A stretch of 64,000 nt of DNA from Cyrtodaria siliqua (lineage: Eukaryota > Mollusca > Bivalvia > Adapedonta > Hiatellidae). The translations under genes were made by a program, and so were the position numbers. The DNA lies in contig JAWPHD010004368.1 in the NCBI GenBank assembly GCA_037043455.1, positions 1 through 64,000 on the forward strand. Reading direction: 5' to 3'. This document shows positions 24,926 through 35,600 of the stretch, piece by piece (the stretch's first letter is position 1; each line of letters starts with the position of its first letter). A model generated the notes under the pieces. That model ran no database searches. It was not told the origin of the DNA and worked only from the letters and a program-made list of their open reading frames with translations.

Positions 24926-26349
24926 TAATTAATAAAATTGATTAATTGAAAAAGACAAAATACAACATAAAGGGTGGAGAAGACAGGGAGTTTAGAAAAA
25001 ATAAAAACAATTGCACCTTAAACTGAAGGAAATCAGCTACGATTACAAATGATTTTTGTTTGTCACGATGATGTCTGTGGTGATTTAAAATTAAACAACT
25101 AAATAAATTATAACTAGCTTATGACAACTAATATATAAAATCAAATTGTTCTGAAAATCAGTAGATTTACCGTACCGATCCATGTTGCCTGATAAAGAGG
25201 CAACGAAATTAAAACTTGCGACGTATAAATGTGCATATAACGTCGCAAATTTAACAAACTTTCCGATAAAGCACTGATTCTCATTGGATGTCAGATAAGT
25301 TACATTGTATTGGATGATGCCACAGGCTCGTGTAAGCACGTGTAAGCAAACTGATAGATCGAGATGGCTACCCGCATGGAATAACGTGCGACCGCTGATT
25401 TGGACTGCTTAATTCGCTTTTAAGTAATACAAGACATCACTGACATTGACTATTTAACCCTATACTATCTCCGAGAAACACATTTGTTAATAACGTGTAT
25501 TTCGTCCGTTCAAATCTGCGATGCAACTGGCGCCTTTGTCTTACTCTTAAAGTAAATTGTGTTTTTGTTGGACCTTTAACATGAAATATCGTGAAGTGTA
25601 GCTATATAACTGACAATTAACGTTATTGAAACAGCCCTATCAGCGAACTCATTTGTTTGCAAAAATATACGTATGTAGAAATCAGGGGAAACCAACTGAC
25701 TGTATTTGCATATACGCTCGTAGCTACAGTATATTTCAAAAGCAAAATTCCTAATTGATACGTATCTGCCTTTCATTAAGGATTTCTAATAGTATTCGCA
25801 TTTTTCGGATCTCACAAGTATATAACTAATTTAAACACAATTTAAGCAATATGTTATGTCTTTCAAGTCAAAAGAAAATGTTTAAGTCTAAAGCAAATGT
25901 TGAGTGATCTAAAATAAAATTATATAAAATCAAACTAAAATGTTTGAGCAACTCTGTATTTGTGTTTGCTTCCGGTGAAGTTGACATATGACGTCAGAAA
26001 AGAAATGCGTGCAGCCATGCAATGTACATTATTGAACCAAGAGCATGACATATAATCAGGGAAACTATGCGTCTGCTAAAGATAATTTGCAGGTATAACA
26101 CATTTGTAATAAAACAATTTGGTTTAAAAAGCATGTAATGCTTAACATGAACATATTAGGTGACTAGTCATAAATATAAAACGTGTACCATTGGATAGAG
26201 TAATATCTTCATTATTAGTGATAGGGGTTAATTTAAACATTTTTTCAAGTAATGAATGGGATTGGAAGTAGGCAATGTATGGAAAATGTGGGAGTCAATC
26301 AGATATATATATGGGTTGAGGCCATCAGTCTGATGGGTAGTGGGGTGAA
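24926..26349. other. No gene recognised
   Basis: About 1.4 kb of AT-rich DNA. Short frames at 25091-25339 and 25576-25776 have no recognisable domain. Confidence 0.45.
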
Positions 26350-26387
26350 TGCTACTTTCCCTGTCCGATCTTTTTATATTTCTTTAG
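26350..26387 (+). repeat. Isolated fragment of the retroelement tail end
   Basis: A block of about 37 bp (ATGCTACTTTCCCTGTCCGA then TCTTTTTATATTTCTT) repeats exactly, in reverse orientation, at 26757-26795. That second site is the outer end of the copy C tail. The pair forms an inverted repeat with a roughly 370-bp spacer. Confidence 0.7.
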
Positions 26388-26756
26388 CAGTCATCCCTTA
26401 ACGCCAGTTCCATGTTCTGTATATGCCCCGATGATGTTTGCTGCACATTATGACGATGTCAAGGTCGAACTAAAGTGGTAATCCCTTGCCTACTTTATGG
26501 AATAGACCCAGAGAACGTTAAATTATGGTTATTGTAAAATATAATAAAACACGCTAAAAGCATCTAAAAGGTATTCATGTTTAAGTGATTAAAACTATAC
26601 GGTCTTATTGGTTTAAATGATTGCTGTTTATGAAGCCTGCTGACACTCTGTAGAAAAAAAGGTCACCAAACCTATGAGATTTATAGAATGTTATGTGAGA
26701 TAAAGTAATGTAATTATTAAAAGGGAACAATATACCGTTACGTGTCACCCGTTTCA

Positions 26757-27215
26757 TGAAGAAATATAAAAAGATCGGACAGGGAAAGTAGCATTCAAGG
26801 AGGACAGTCAACCACAAAACACAGAAACAAACACGCAAAGAGACAAACAAGAAGGAAAAAGTAATATTAAATGCAAACGACATCACAAACACAAAATGGT
26901 TGACAATAGGGCTACCGCCTTCGAACGGTCAGAGGCAAAGTAGGCCACTGGGGGTTTAATCGGTTGTAGGGTGCACCAAACCTCACACCCTACTGTCATC
27001 CCATTAAACAGGACAGTGTAAATAAAGAAATCCCCGCCATGATCTAAACTCTAACCAGCATGGCAGCATCAATAGGCAATAAAAAATAAAACACAAATAT
27101 GCTCGTGTAAATATAATACAACAAACAATAGCCTATAAAGCCACAATGAAGTTACTCAATGGCAGAAGTCAGAGCAACAAGAAAATAAACCATTAAGGGC
27201 ACGACAAGAAAGAGC
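26757..27215 (-). repeat. 3' tail of retroelement copy C
   Basis: Minus-strand tail like 4176-4700, contiguous with the RT C-terminal piece at 27216-27398. Confidence 0.75.
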
Positions 27216-27398
27216 ATAGACAAACATCAAACGCCACCGTCCGAATGGGCTTTAGGTAAGCGTCATCATAGGGTTCACAGCCTGTACGGGCATCGTACAA
27301 TTAAAGAGGAAAGCATAGTGGCGACCTGTAAAACGGTCAACCACCAAGCATACAGTACGTTGCAAAATGATAGGGTCATAACCTATTTTGATAAACTT
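27216..27398 (-). pseudogene. Penelope-type RT remnant (copy C), C-terminal piece
   Basis: Encodes the C-terminal RT segment (GYDPIILQRTVCLVVDRF onward), matching copy A at about 4075-4175. It is separated from the rest of copy C by the insertion at 27399-28085. Confidence 0.7.
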
Positions 27399-28085
27399 AG
27401 TCTCAATCAAACCGAGACTGCAATATTTCGTATGTGTCGTGCTCGGTGGTTTCCAAAGGTCCATCATACTCTTTTTTTATAGCACAGTGGCGTTTCTTGT
27501 GCAGTGTGGCGGCAGTAAAACGTCTCCCCGCGCTTGATATCAGTACTGTTATTCATTCGATCTTTGGAGATCGCTGAGCCCAATACTTATATTTAGTTAT
27601 CGGTGGTACATTTTCAATTTCTTTTGTTTTCTTACATAATTTTTGATTCGGTGGCCGATAAAAGGCTCTGGGTATTGTTTAACCACTTATAGGATATGTT
27701 GTCTGCCTTTAAATTTAGTCTTTTGGCTGTTACTTGTGATACGCAGACTTCATAACCGCTGCTTCCAACTAAATTCCATTATGTTTATTTCGCTCTTCGG
27801 GGCATTTAATTTTATTAGATACTGGGACCATACGCCGTACGACATGGGGAAGCAAAGAACTCCATGTCCACCGCCGTATGCATGCCATCTTCGGGATGGT
27901 TAAAATTGTTTACTATTGATTTTATTAATATTGAGTTCTGCTCAACCCGGGGCTAGAGGGTGTGAACGGTAGCTAGCATATTTCACTACCGCTCATGAAC
28001 AGTCTCAATGAAACCGAGACTGCAATATTTCGTATGTGTCGGGCTCGGCCATTTCCAAAGGTCCATTATCATACTCCTTTTTTAA
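27399..28085 (-). mobile_element. Non-autonomous 610-bp-family element inserted in RT copy C
   Basis: A unit of about 604 bp flanked by direct repeats of about 80 bp (27399-27475 and 28001-28085), each containing AACCGAGACTGCAATATTTC and a short AGTCTC/GAGACT hairpin. It interrupts copy C between GATAAACTT and AACAAGTTTAAC, so it inserted after that element. Relatives: 31397-32588 and, diverged, 8229-8690. No coding capacity. Its class is unknown. The partial tandem-dimer form is seen in LTR-like, Penelope-derived and rolling-circle elements. Confidence 0.7.
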
Positions 28086-28530
28086 CAAGTTTAACAAAGA
28101 TAGTTTGAAAGTGATCATGACCAAAAATCTTGCGAAGTTTATAAATCACATAACCATAGAAGTCAGGTTGTGATAGTCCGTGTCGCAGAAGAGTCCTTAA
28201 ATTACTTTTATATTTGGAAAGAAGATCAGGGTTACGATAAGAAAATTTTGCAAAGGTTTTACGAAGTTTATGGTAACGGTAACCCTGATTGAATAGCTTT
28301 TTAGTTATACAAATATTAGAATATTAAAGTCCTCAACTCGAGTACAAGCTCTTGAAAAACGAATAAGTTGAGACACATACGCCCCATAAAAAGTTGTCCG
28401 GGGAATATCCCCATCCAAGTGGGGATAATTAACAGTGTCAAAATTAAAATCCTCTCTCTTATCATAGATTTTGCTAATTATTTCACCATTTTCAATCGAG
28501 AGATATAAATCAAGAAAAGAAATTTGCATT
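28086..28530 (-). pseudogene. Penelope-type RT remnant (copy C), middle piece
   Basis: Minus-strand segment encoding SFLDLYLSIENGE and YPHLDGDIPRTTFYG, matching copy A at about 3620-3780. It is truncated upstream at about 28530, so the YxDD region is absent. Confidence 0.7.
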
Positions 28531-29240
28531 CAGTTTGTTATTAATAGCAGTTAGTTACAAATAGGTAACAGTATACAGTTTTATCTCTTATTTCTCAGCA
28601 TGAAGATTAGTAATTGCATTGTTTTGCTTTCTTATAAATAAAACGTAGGGATATAAATGCAGTAATTTGGCGGCGATCTAAATCTATTTCAGACGGTGTA
28701 TTGGAAATGTGTTCGGTATTTGTAAATTGGTATGGGTTTTGGCTGTGTTCATGTAGCAGTTGATACCTGTTATTTTTACAGAATTAAATAGCGACCCAGT
28801 CAAAAATGACTGGACTGGTGTAAAATTATACTTTTGATGCAAAGCGACCATTTCAGCCGCGATCGAGCTGGTGAATTGTGCTAGAGCAGTCAACTTTAAT
28901 TAACATTCGCCAATACACGCTAAGCTATAAATAGCCGACTTTACTGCAGGTACATGTATGTGGTTCCCAGCTTTATGGATTAGAACGATAATATAGTACG
29001 GAACCACAGTGTGTTTAGACCTACAAATCTTGCAGCATTTATGTTAAGAATAATGTTGTTAAGAATAGTGCCTTTTTTAAAGAGTATGTTTTTTTTTCTT
29101 CTTGATAATTATTATAATTATTAATGATCAGTTTAATTGAATAAAACTGATTGAATTTATTTGATAATTTAATTTTTCTTATAATGTTTTACATGATGAT
29201 AACTTTTAATCGAAAATGGAGTTAAGGCCAATGCAAAACT
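28531..29240. other. No gene recognised
   Basis: AT-rich spacer with no feature I can support. Confidence 0.4.
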
Positions 29241-29816
29241 AAATTGTGGTTCAGGTTTCGAACCGCCCCATACCCACTACCACACCCCCACCCCCACCCC
29301 CCATGGCATTGCATGGTTATTCCACTATATACAAAACACTCACATACACTTTGTAAAGTAAAAAACGTTACCAAAGGCTGGCTGTTCCTTAGAGAGTGCC
29401 AAGTAAGAGCTGATATGGCCACTTGTTTGTTTGAAATTGAACAGAACAATATGACGTGATCCCTTTGAGGCCCATTTAGAAGGGGTCCCACATGGCATAT
29501 GGACAAACATATTTGTCTCATATGGCATATGAGAAATAATACTATATTGAAAACAATAAGCATGGAAAATTAACAAAGGCTCAGTTGTTAATTTTTCTTC
29601 TTACTTCTGGCATATCACAAAAAGTGTCTGGTTGATGCATCTTTGCTTAAGTATGTCCCTTTTTGTACTTTTGTCAAATTATGTTATATTTGGTCAAGTT
29701 TGTGTTTGCCCATAAAGCTATATTTTTTCTTTCAAATTACCAGAATTAATCTCCATAAATATGCAATGATGTGCAGAGCGCAATTGAATCTAAGCAATAA
29801 GTGCAATTGTATACAC

Positions 29817-29818
<2 letters not shown>
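29241..29818. other. No gene recognised; C-rich patch
   Basis: Contains a CCCCCACC-rich patch at about 29280-29304 and repeated CATATGGCATATG blocks at 29490-29535. The open frames on both strands overlap each other and lack a domain. Confidence 0.4.

Positions 29819-29850
<32 letters not shown>
29819..29850. repeat. (TA)n microsatellite
   Basis: About 16 uninterrupted TA dinucleotides. Confidence 0.95.
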
Positions 29851-29854
<4 letters not shown>

Positions 29855-30440
29855 CCCATACTGCAAAATGTCAAAATACAGTTTTAAAACAAATGAATCA
29901 TTTGGCAATTTAAAGCCTTTAAAGGAGTAAAGCCATTCAGAACATTCAAATATCAGTGTACTTGCAGGTGTTTTCGATTTGGAGACAATGTCAAGATTTC
30001 TAGTTGCATCAATGTCGTTAAACACAAATATAATGAATTTTGTTTTGCGTGGTAGCATGACAGGCATATAGTGATCACTTTGTTCATCAACTGGTGTTTA
30101 CTTTTTCTGTAAAAAGACTAAAGGACAATCCATCTTTCCGGAAGGGTACATAACATTTCCATATTCTCATATTGTTTAATACCATACATACATACACATT
30201 CGTTTCATTAAAATTGTTGTTCTAAACAATAAAATGTCTTGTTACCTCATTATTCCCAATTCCATTACATAGCCTATCATAGCAATTATTTTTACGCCGC
30301 TATGTGATACTATAGATCACAGTTTTCTTGTAGCTGATATATGTGTGTTTTCTTTTATCCTCTTGACTTGACCTAGTTGATATATTTCTTCTCCATTCCG
30401 ACAGCAGGAACGGATCTATTCCCGTCTACATAATTGTTTT
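29851..30440. other. No gene recognised
   Basis: AT-rich spacer. Confidence 0.4.
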
Positions 30441-31396
30441 TAGATCACCTGAGCCGAAGGCTTAAGGTGATCTATTGGGATCACTCTTCCTCCGTCGTCC
30501 GTCGTCGTCCGCCGTCCGTCGTCGTCTGTCGTAGTCGTCGTTACCTTGTCTTCAAACGACTTCTCCCCAGATCCCGCTAGGCAAATGTTGACCAAACTTC
30601 ATGTAGATGATTATTAGATGAATGCTTTTTAGATTTGTTAAAATTAGGTCAGAGCGACATCCAAGATGTCTGCCATTACAAAGTTTGTATATTGAGATTT
30701 TTGCATGTTTTTCATATTGACACATAGGAAAAAACTTTAAAATATTTTTCTCTGCAACCACAAGGCACAGAGGTCTCATGTATTACATGTAGCATCAGCT
30801 TATGGTCCTCTACTAAGTTTGTCACATTTGTCCACCACCCCGGGGGTCACAGTTTTACATTATATAGGATTTTTTTTAAAAAAATCTTCTTCTTGGAAAC
30901 TACAAGAGCCAGAGTTTTGATATTTTGCATTTACTATAAGCTTATGGTACTTTACCAAGTTTGTTCAAATGGTGACCCTCGGGTCACATTTGGCCTTGCC
31001 CCAATGGTCAAACATACACAATATTCTTCTCTGAAACTGCAAAAGCCAGAGGTATAATATTTTGCATTTGCTATAAGCTTATGGTCTTCTAAAATGTTTG
31101 TTGAGGTCACATTTGGCCCCGCCCCGGATTAACAGTTTTGTATATGGAAAAACTGAAAAAAATCTTCTTCTCTGGAATCAGATGGCACAGAGCTCTGATG
31201 TATTATATGTAGCATCATGTTATGGTCCTCTACAAAGTTTGTTCAAATGGTGACCCGGGGTCAAATTTGTCTTCGCCCCGGGGGTCATGGTTTTACATAT
31301 ACTTATATAGGAAAACAATCTTCTTCTCGGAAACTACAAGGGCCAGAGGTATGATATTTTGCATTTACTATAACCTTATGGTCCTTTACAAAGAGT
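30441..31396 (+). repeat. Dispersed repeat with terminal hairpin and internal subrepeats
   Basis: Begins with an inverted repeat TAGATCACCT ... AGGTGATCTA (30441-30475), followed by a CGTCCGTCGT-rich patch (30490-30545). It then has about four degenerate copies of a 100-180 bp block containing CTACAAGGGCCAGAG, ATATTTTGCATTTACTATAA and GTTTGTTCAAATGGTGACC. I associate such repeats with bivalve genomes from general knowledge. It is interrupted at 31397 and resumes at 32589 with AAGTTTGTTCAAG. Confidence 0.65.
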
Positions 31397-32588
31397 ATGA
31401 TAATGGACGTTTGGAAACGGCCGAAAACGACACATACGAAATATTGCAGTCTCGGTTTGATTGAGACTGTTCATGAGCGGTAGTGAAATATGCTAGCTAC
31501 CGCTCACGCCCTCTAGCCCCGGGTTGAGCAGAACTCAATATTAATAAAATCAATAGTACAACATTTTAACCATCCCGAAGATGTCATGCATATGGCGGTG
31601 GACATGACGATTTATCTCCCCCACGTCGTACGGCGTACGGTCCCAGTATCTAATAAAAATGTATGCCCCGAAGAGCGAAATAAACATAATGGAATTTAGT
31701 TGGGAGCAGCGGTTATGAAGCCTGCATATCACAAGTCACGATCAAAAGACTAAATGAAAAAGCAGACAACATATCCTATAAGTGGTTAAACAATACTCAG
31801 AGTCTTTAATCGGCCGGAGTAGTGGAACCACTGAATCGAAAATTAAGTAAGAAAACAAAAAAAATGAAAAAGTACCACCGATAATTAAATATAAGTATCG
31901 GGCTGAGCGATCTCCAAAGATCGAATGAATAACAGTACTGATTGCAAGCGCAGGGAGACGTTTTACTGCCGCCACACTGCACAAGCAACGCCACTGTGCT
32001 ATACAAAAGAAATTGATAATGGACGTTTGGAAACGGCCGAAAACGACACATACGAAATATTGCAGTCTCGGTTTGATTGCGACTGTTCATGAGCGGTAGT
32101 GAAATATGCTAGCTACCGCTCACGCCCTCTAGCCCCGGATTGAGCAGAACTCAATATTAATAAAATCAATAATACACAATTTTAACCATCCCGAAGATGG
32201 CATGCATGTGGCGGTGGACATGGAGATGTATCTCCCCCATGTCGTACGTTGTATAGTCCCAGCATCTTATAACAATGTATGCCCCGAAGAGCAAAATAAA
32301 CATAATGGAATTAAGTAAGGAGCAGCGATTATGAAGCCTGCATATCACAAGTAACAGTCAAAAGACTAAATTAAAAAGCAGACAACATATCCTATAAGTG
32401 GTTAAACAATACCCAGAGCCTTTAATCGGCCGGAGTAGTGGAACCACTGAATCGAAAATTAAGTAAGAAAACAAAAACAAATGAAAACGTACCACCGATA
32501 ATTAAATATAAATATCGGGCTCAGCGATCTCCGAAGATCGAATTAATAACAGTACTGATTGCAAGCGCGGGGAGACGTTTTACGGCCG
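31397..32588 (+). mobile_element. Tandem 1.9-unit copy of the 610-bp element
   Basis: Two consecutive units (31397-32012 and 32013-32588). The second is truncated at TTTTACGGCCGC. Both contain CGACACATACGAAATATTGC, a GTCTC/GAGAC hairpin, and the inverted repeat GAGCGGTAG ... CTACCGCTC. It is inserted into the dispersed repeat that flanks it on both sides. No coding capacity. Confidence 0.75.
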
Positions 32589-32612
32589 CAAGTTTGTTCA
32601 AGTCGTGACCCT
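32589..32612 (+). repeat. Resumed fragment of the interrupted repeat
   Basis: AAGTTTGTTCAAGTCGTGACCC continues the subrepeat cut at 31396, before the next element begins. Confidence 0.6.
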
Positions 32613-32664
32613 ATATATATCGATGGGGAAAAAACACATTGATACAGTGCTACAGTTTATAAAA

Positions 32665-32700
32665 CCCCAAGCGCTTTCGGCTTACGCCTTCATCAGGAGT
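32665..32700 (-). ncRNA. Hammerhead-ribozyme-like core
   Basis: On the minus strand the order CTGATGA - AGGCGTAAGCC (GGC/GCC stem with GTAA loop) - GAAA - AGCGCT is that of a hammerhead catalytic core with a very short stem III. Penelope-like elements are known to carry such ribozymes. The flanking stem I is only partly convincing here (ACTC against GGGT with a bulge), so activity is uncertain. Confidence 0.5.
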
Positions 32701-33351
32701 ACACAAACACGAAAATAACAAATACGAAACAAAAAAACACTAAAATACACGGCAGTTTGAATAAAACTCTTTAAAAAACAACTTATCGTTTGGCAGTGTT
32801 GCAGAAACTGGTTACTTTGAATAGACACTCTGGAGCCAAATGTTATACTAATAAAAGAACATATCTGTTTGGATGAGGGTAAAACTGTACCCTGACATTT
32901 AGTTATGAGGAGTGAGTAAAAATGTGAAAAAGATAACACAAACCCTACCTCAAAACCTAAAACCTAAACTCGATACTGCAGGATAAAGTATAAAAGCAAC
33001 TCCAAAGGTAATAAAAATAATGAATAAGGCTTAACAAATTAAATGAAATAAATATATTTTGTTCAAGGGAAGAAACAAAAGTACTAATAATAGAACATTG
33101 CTGGTTGGATGAAAGTAAAATTGTACGCTGAAATTTATGATTAGTTATGAAGAGAGAGTATGGGAGTGAATAACCCTACCTCTATACGTAAGACAAAGAA
33201 TCGATACTGCAGGATATAGTAAAAACAACTCCAAAGTGAATTGAAACTATGAATAAGGCTAAAATAATATATAAATGGAGAAAATTGGATCGAGGAAAGT
33301 AATAAAAACCGGAGTATGTGTGTTTACATTGATATATTCTGTAAGATGTAT

Positions 33352-33802
33352 CTAGTCCCCTTTGTTGATTCCTACTGGATGTTTTGTGTTCAAGCGTTTA
33401 ATCCAATACGTTTCACGCAATTTACGTTCTGCGTCGGTCCAATTTGGATTGTGCTCGATGCATGTCAGAGACAAGTCGTTGAACGTATGGCCTTCTGAAC
33501 TGAAGTGTTCGGCCGCTGGCGACCTATCAAACCTACGTAATTTACAATCGGAGCGATGGAGGTTAAATCGGAGGTTCAACGTCTGCTTTGTTTCACCGAC
33601 ATAATGTTTTTTGCAAATCAAGCACGTCATTAAGTAGATGACGTTTGCGGATTTGCAGTTTGTGACACTTTTGATTGTGTTTTTGGCACCGAGTGAAGAT
33701 AAAAAAATAGTTTGCGGGAGACATGTATTTACAAGTCTGACATCTCGATGTATGGCAAGGGCCTGACTGTCCTGTGGTCTGAGTATTGGAGTCGGGTTTC
33801 AA
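33352..33802 (-). pseudogene. GIY-YIG endonuclease domain of a Penelope-like element
   Basis: Two overlapping minus-strand frames. The upstream one (33802-33593) has the Cys-rich linker with CHTSRCQTCKYM. The downstream one (33630-33352) has CLICKKHYVGETKQTLNLRF, then LHRSDCKLRR, AAEHFSSEGHTF and a C-terminal WTDAERKLRETYWIKRLN. The order CxxC, YVGET, HR and terminal E/W is typical of the C-terminal endonuclease of Penelope-like elements. The frame break near 33600-33630 and the missing RT show it is inactive. Confidence 0.8.
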
Positions 33803-33830
33803 CTTTATATATATATATATGTATATTACC

Positions 33831-34542
33831 TAAACAAGACCAGTTTGCCTTGACACTTTGATACTACGCCCGTTAACTATCGATTTGAGTTATTTGACAT
33901 AAATGTATCGTATGTATACAGTTTTAATCTTAAAAAGTCGGGCCTGCTTTGAATAAACTATTAAGTCCTTTTTCTTGTGTTGATAATTTCCTTAATCCCA
34001 GTGTCATGGTGGATGCACTTCGTTTGCTACTTCGATCTGCACCAGGTTCATCGGTATTCGACTGATTGTCAAACTCAACGTACATGTCTGCCGTCCACGA
34101 GAATTGAGTTGTTCTTAATTAACACTTGGACCGAAGTTCCGAGGCCGTGCAAGCGAACAAAACATTTGCTTACTGATCTTGCTATTCATTTTGGCATTCG
34201 TTCATGTAGAAGTCCTACATGTTGCACATACTTCTGTTGAATATATCAGTATGACCGACTGTTTGAGGATGATAGCCTGGGGCAATCCTGTGTTCGATTC
34301 ATTACTATTAGCAGAACTTATGAGTCTGCTATCAAGGTCTTGAATACGTAAATGGGATCACATTTAGTTACGCTTCATCTGACCAATACACAACTACGAT
34401 TTAATTCAAGTTCTTAAAAAGAACGGATAATGTTTATTCAAATCTTTGTTTTTCAGGTAATTGTCACAAATGAGGGCAGATTTGTCAGCTGCCATTGGTG
34501 ACATATGGCTTTGCCAGAATGTATCTAAGGTTGTATTTCATA
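33831..34542. other. No gene recognised
   Basis: Spacer between two elements. No supported feature. Confidence 0.45.
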
Positions 34543-34544
34543 TA

Positions 34545-34808
34545 CACCGAAACACAAAAGAAACGCATCACTTAGTTAAATTGCTGTATCTGTTTTATAA
34601 TCAGCATAATTTATTTGGGTTAAAATAAATTCATAAGACCATTATTATGTTGATATACTGTGAAAATTTAACAAAACTCGGATAACGATAAATATGGATT
34701 TTATTCGATTAATGGAGTACACCCCCAAAGTCAAAAGTCACAATATTTAATATTTTGAGTATCCGCCGCGCGCTCGGATGCAAGCTGCACATCTTCTCCT
34801 CATTGACC
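34545..34808 (+). repeat. Left inverted repeat of the Tc1-like element
   Basis: Matches 35338-35598 reversed, with modest divergence. The inner end includes CATCTTCTCCTCATTGAC, which on the right side is transposase coding sequence. Confidence 0.85.
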
Positions 34809-34854
34809 CCGTATGGACGTCACATCAGACCATTTCTAAGTATACTACAGTCTG

Positions 34855-35400
34855 GACGGGCGTGTACGGGTGTGGCGGGCACGGGGTGAACTCGTCACCG
34901 ATCGCTGCGTCCAGAGGTACAACCGTTGGGGAGGTGGAAACGTACATGTGTGGGCAGGTATTGCACAATTCAGTCGTACTCATTAAGTGTTCTTGGAAGG
35001 TAACGTAAACGCACAATCTTACGTTAATAACGTCATCCAACCAGAAGTCATCCCAATCTTACGTCAGAATTTTGGCAGGGGTGGCGGTGTCTTCCAACAT
35101 GATAATGCGCGCCCACACGTAGCTCGCATAACCACTTACTTTATGCAGCAGAATAATGTCTAAGTTATGAACTGGCCAGCGTTATCCCCAGATCTCGCTC
35201 CAATCGAAAACATCTGGGCGACGCTGAAACGACGTGTGTATGGGCGTCAGCATCCAACGAACAACAATCGAGAGTTACGTCAGGCACTGACGGAAGAGAG
35301 GCGTAAAATTCCTCAAAGCTTGCTCGCCAATGTCATTGAGTCAATGAGGAGAAGATGTGCAGCTTACACCCATGCGCGCGGCGGATACACAAAATATTGA
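34855..35400 (+). pseudogene. Tc1-like transposase, 5'-deleted
   Basis: One frame from 34855 to the TGA at 35398-35400, broken by an in-frame TAA at 35161-35163. It shows DGRVRVWRARGE, WGGGNVHVWAGI, FQHDNARPHVA (second catalytic Asp) and SPDLAPIENIW (third acidic residue), as in Tc1 DDE transposases. The helix-turn-helix N-terminus and the first catalytic Asp are missing, so the protein is dead. The last 20 or so codons lie in the right inverted repeat. Confidence 0.85.
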
Positions 35401-35598
35401 ATTTTGTAACTTTTGACTTTGGGGGTGTGCTCCATCAATCGAATGAAATCCATACTTATCGTTATCCGAGTTTAGTTAAATTTTCACAGTATATTAATAT
35501 AATAATGGTCTTATGATTTTATTTTAGGTCGAATAAATTGTGCTGATAATAAAAAAAAGCAGTTTAACTAAGTGATGCGTTTCTTTTGTGTTTCGGTG
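35338..35598 (-). repeat. Right inverted repeat of the Tc1-like element
   Basis: Partner of 34545-34808. It overlaps the transposase C-terminus and stop codon. Confidence 0.85.
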
Positions 35599-35600
35599 TA

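Larger units (their letters stand above)
32613..33830 (-). mobile_element. 5'-truncated Penelope-like element with GIY-YIG end
   Basis: Minus-strand element piece. The GIY-YIG endonuclease region lies at 33352-33802, followed (in minus orientation) by about 700 bp of non-coding tail that ends in a hammerhead-like motif at 32665-32700. The RT part is absent. Tail DNA contains recurring blocks (ACTGCAGGATA near 32975 and 33205), suggesting internal duplication. Confidence 0.6.
34545..35598 (+). mobile_element. Tc1/mariner-like element, 1,054 bp, internally deleted
   Basis: Bounded by TA dinucleotides (34543-34544 and 35599-35600), with termini CACCGAAACACAAAAGAAAC on both ends in inverted orientation. 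Inverted repeats are about 264 and 261 bp. The inside carries the 3' half of a transposase only. Confidence 0.9.

Noticed and set aside
27399..28085. Hammerhead ribozyme in the 610-bp family
   Set aside because: Hairpins with GTCTC/GAGAC and GAGCGGTAG/CTACCGCTC are present, but no CTGATGA...GAAA core on either strand.
29241..29600. tRNA-like sequence near GGTTCAGGTTTCGAACC
   Set aside because: Only a weak T-arm-like string. No acceptor, D or anticodon stems can be drawn around it.
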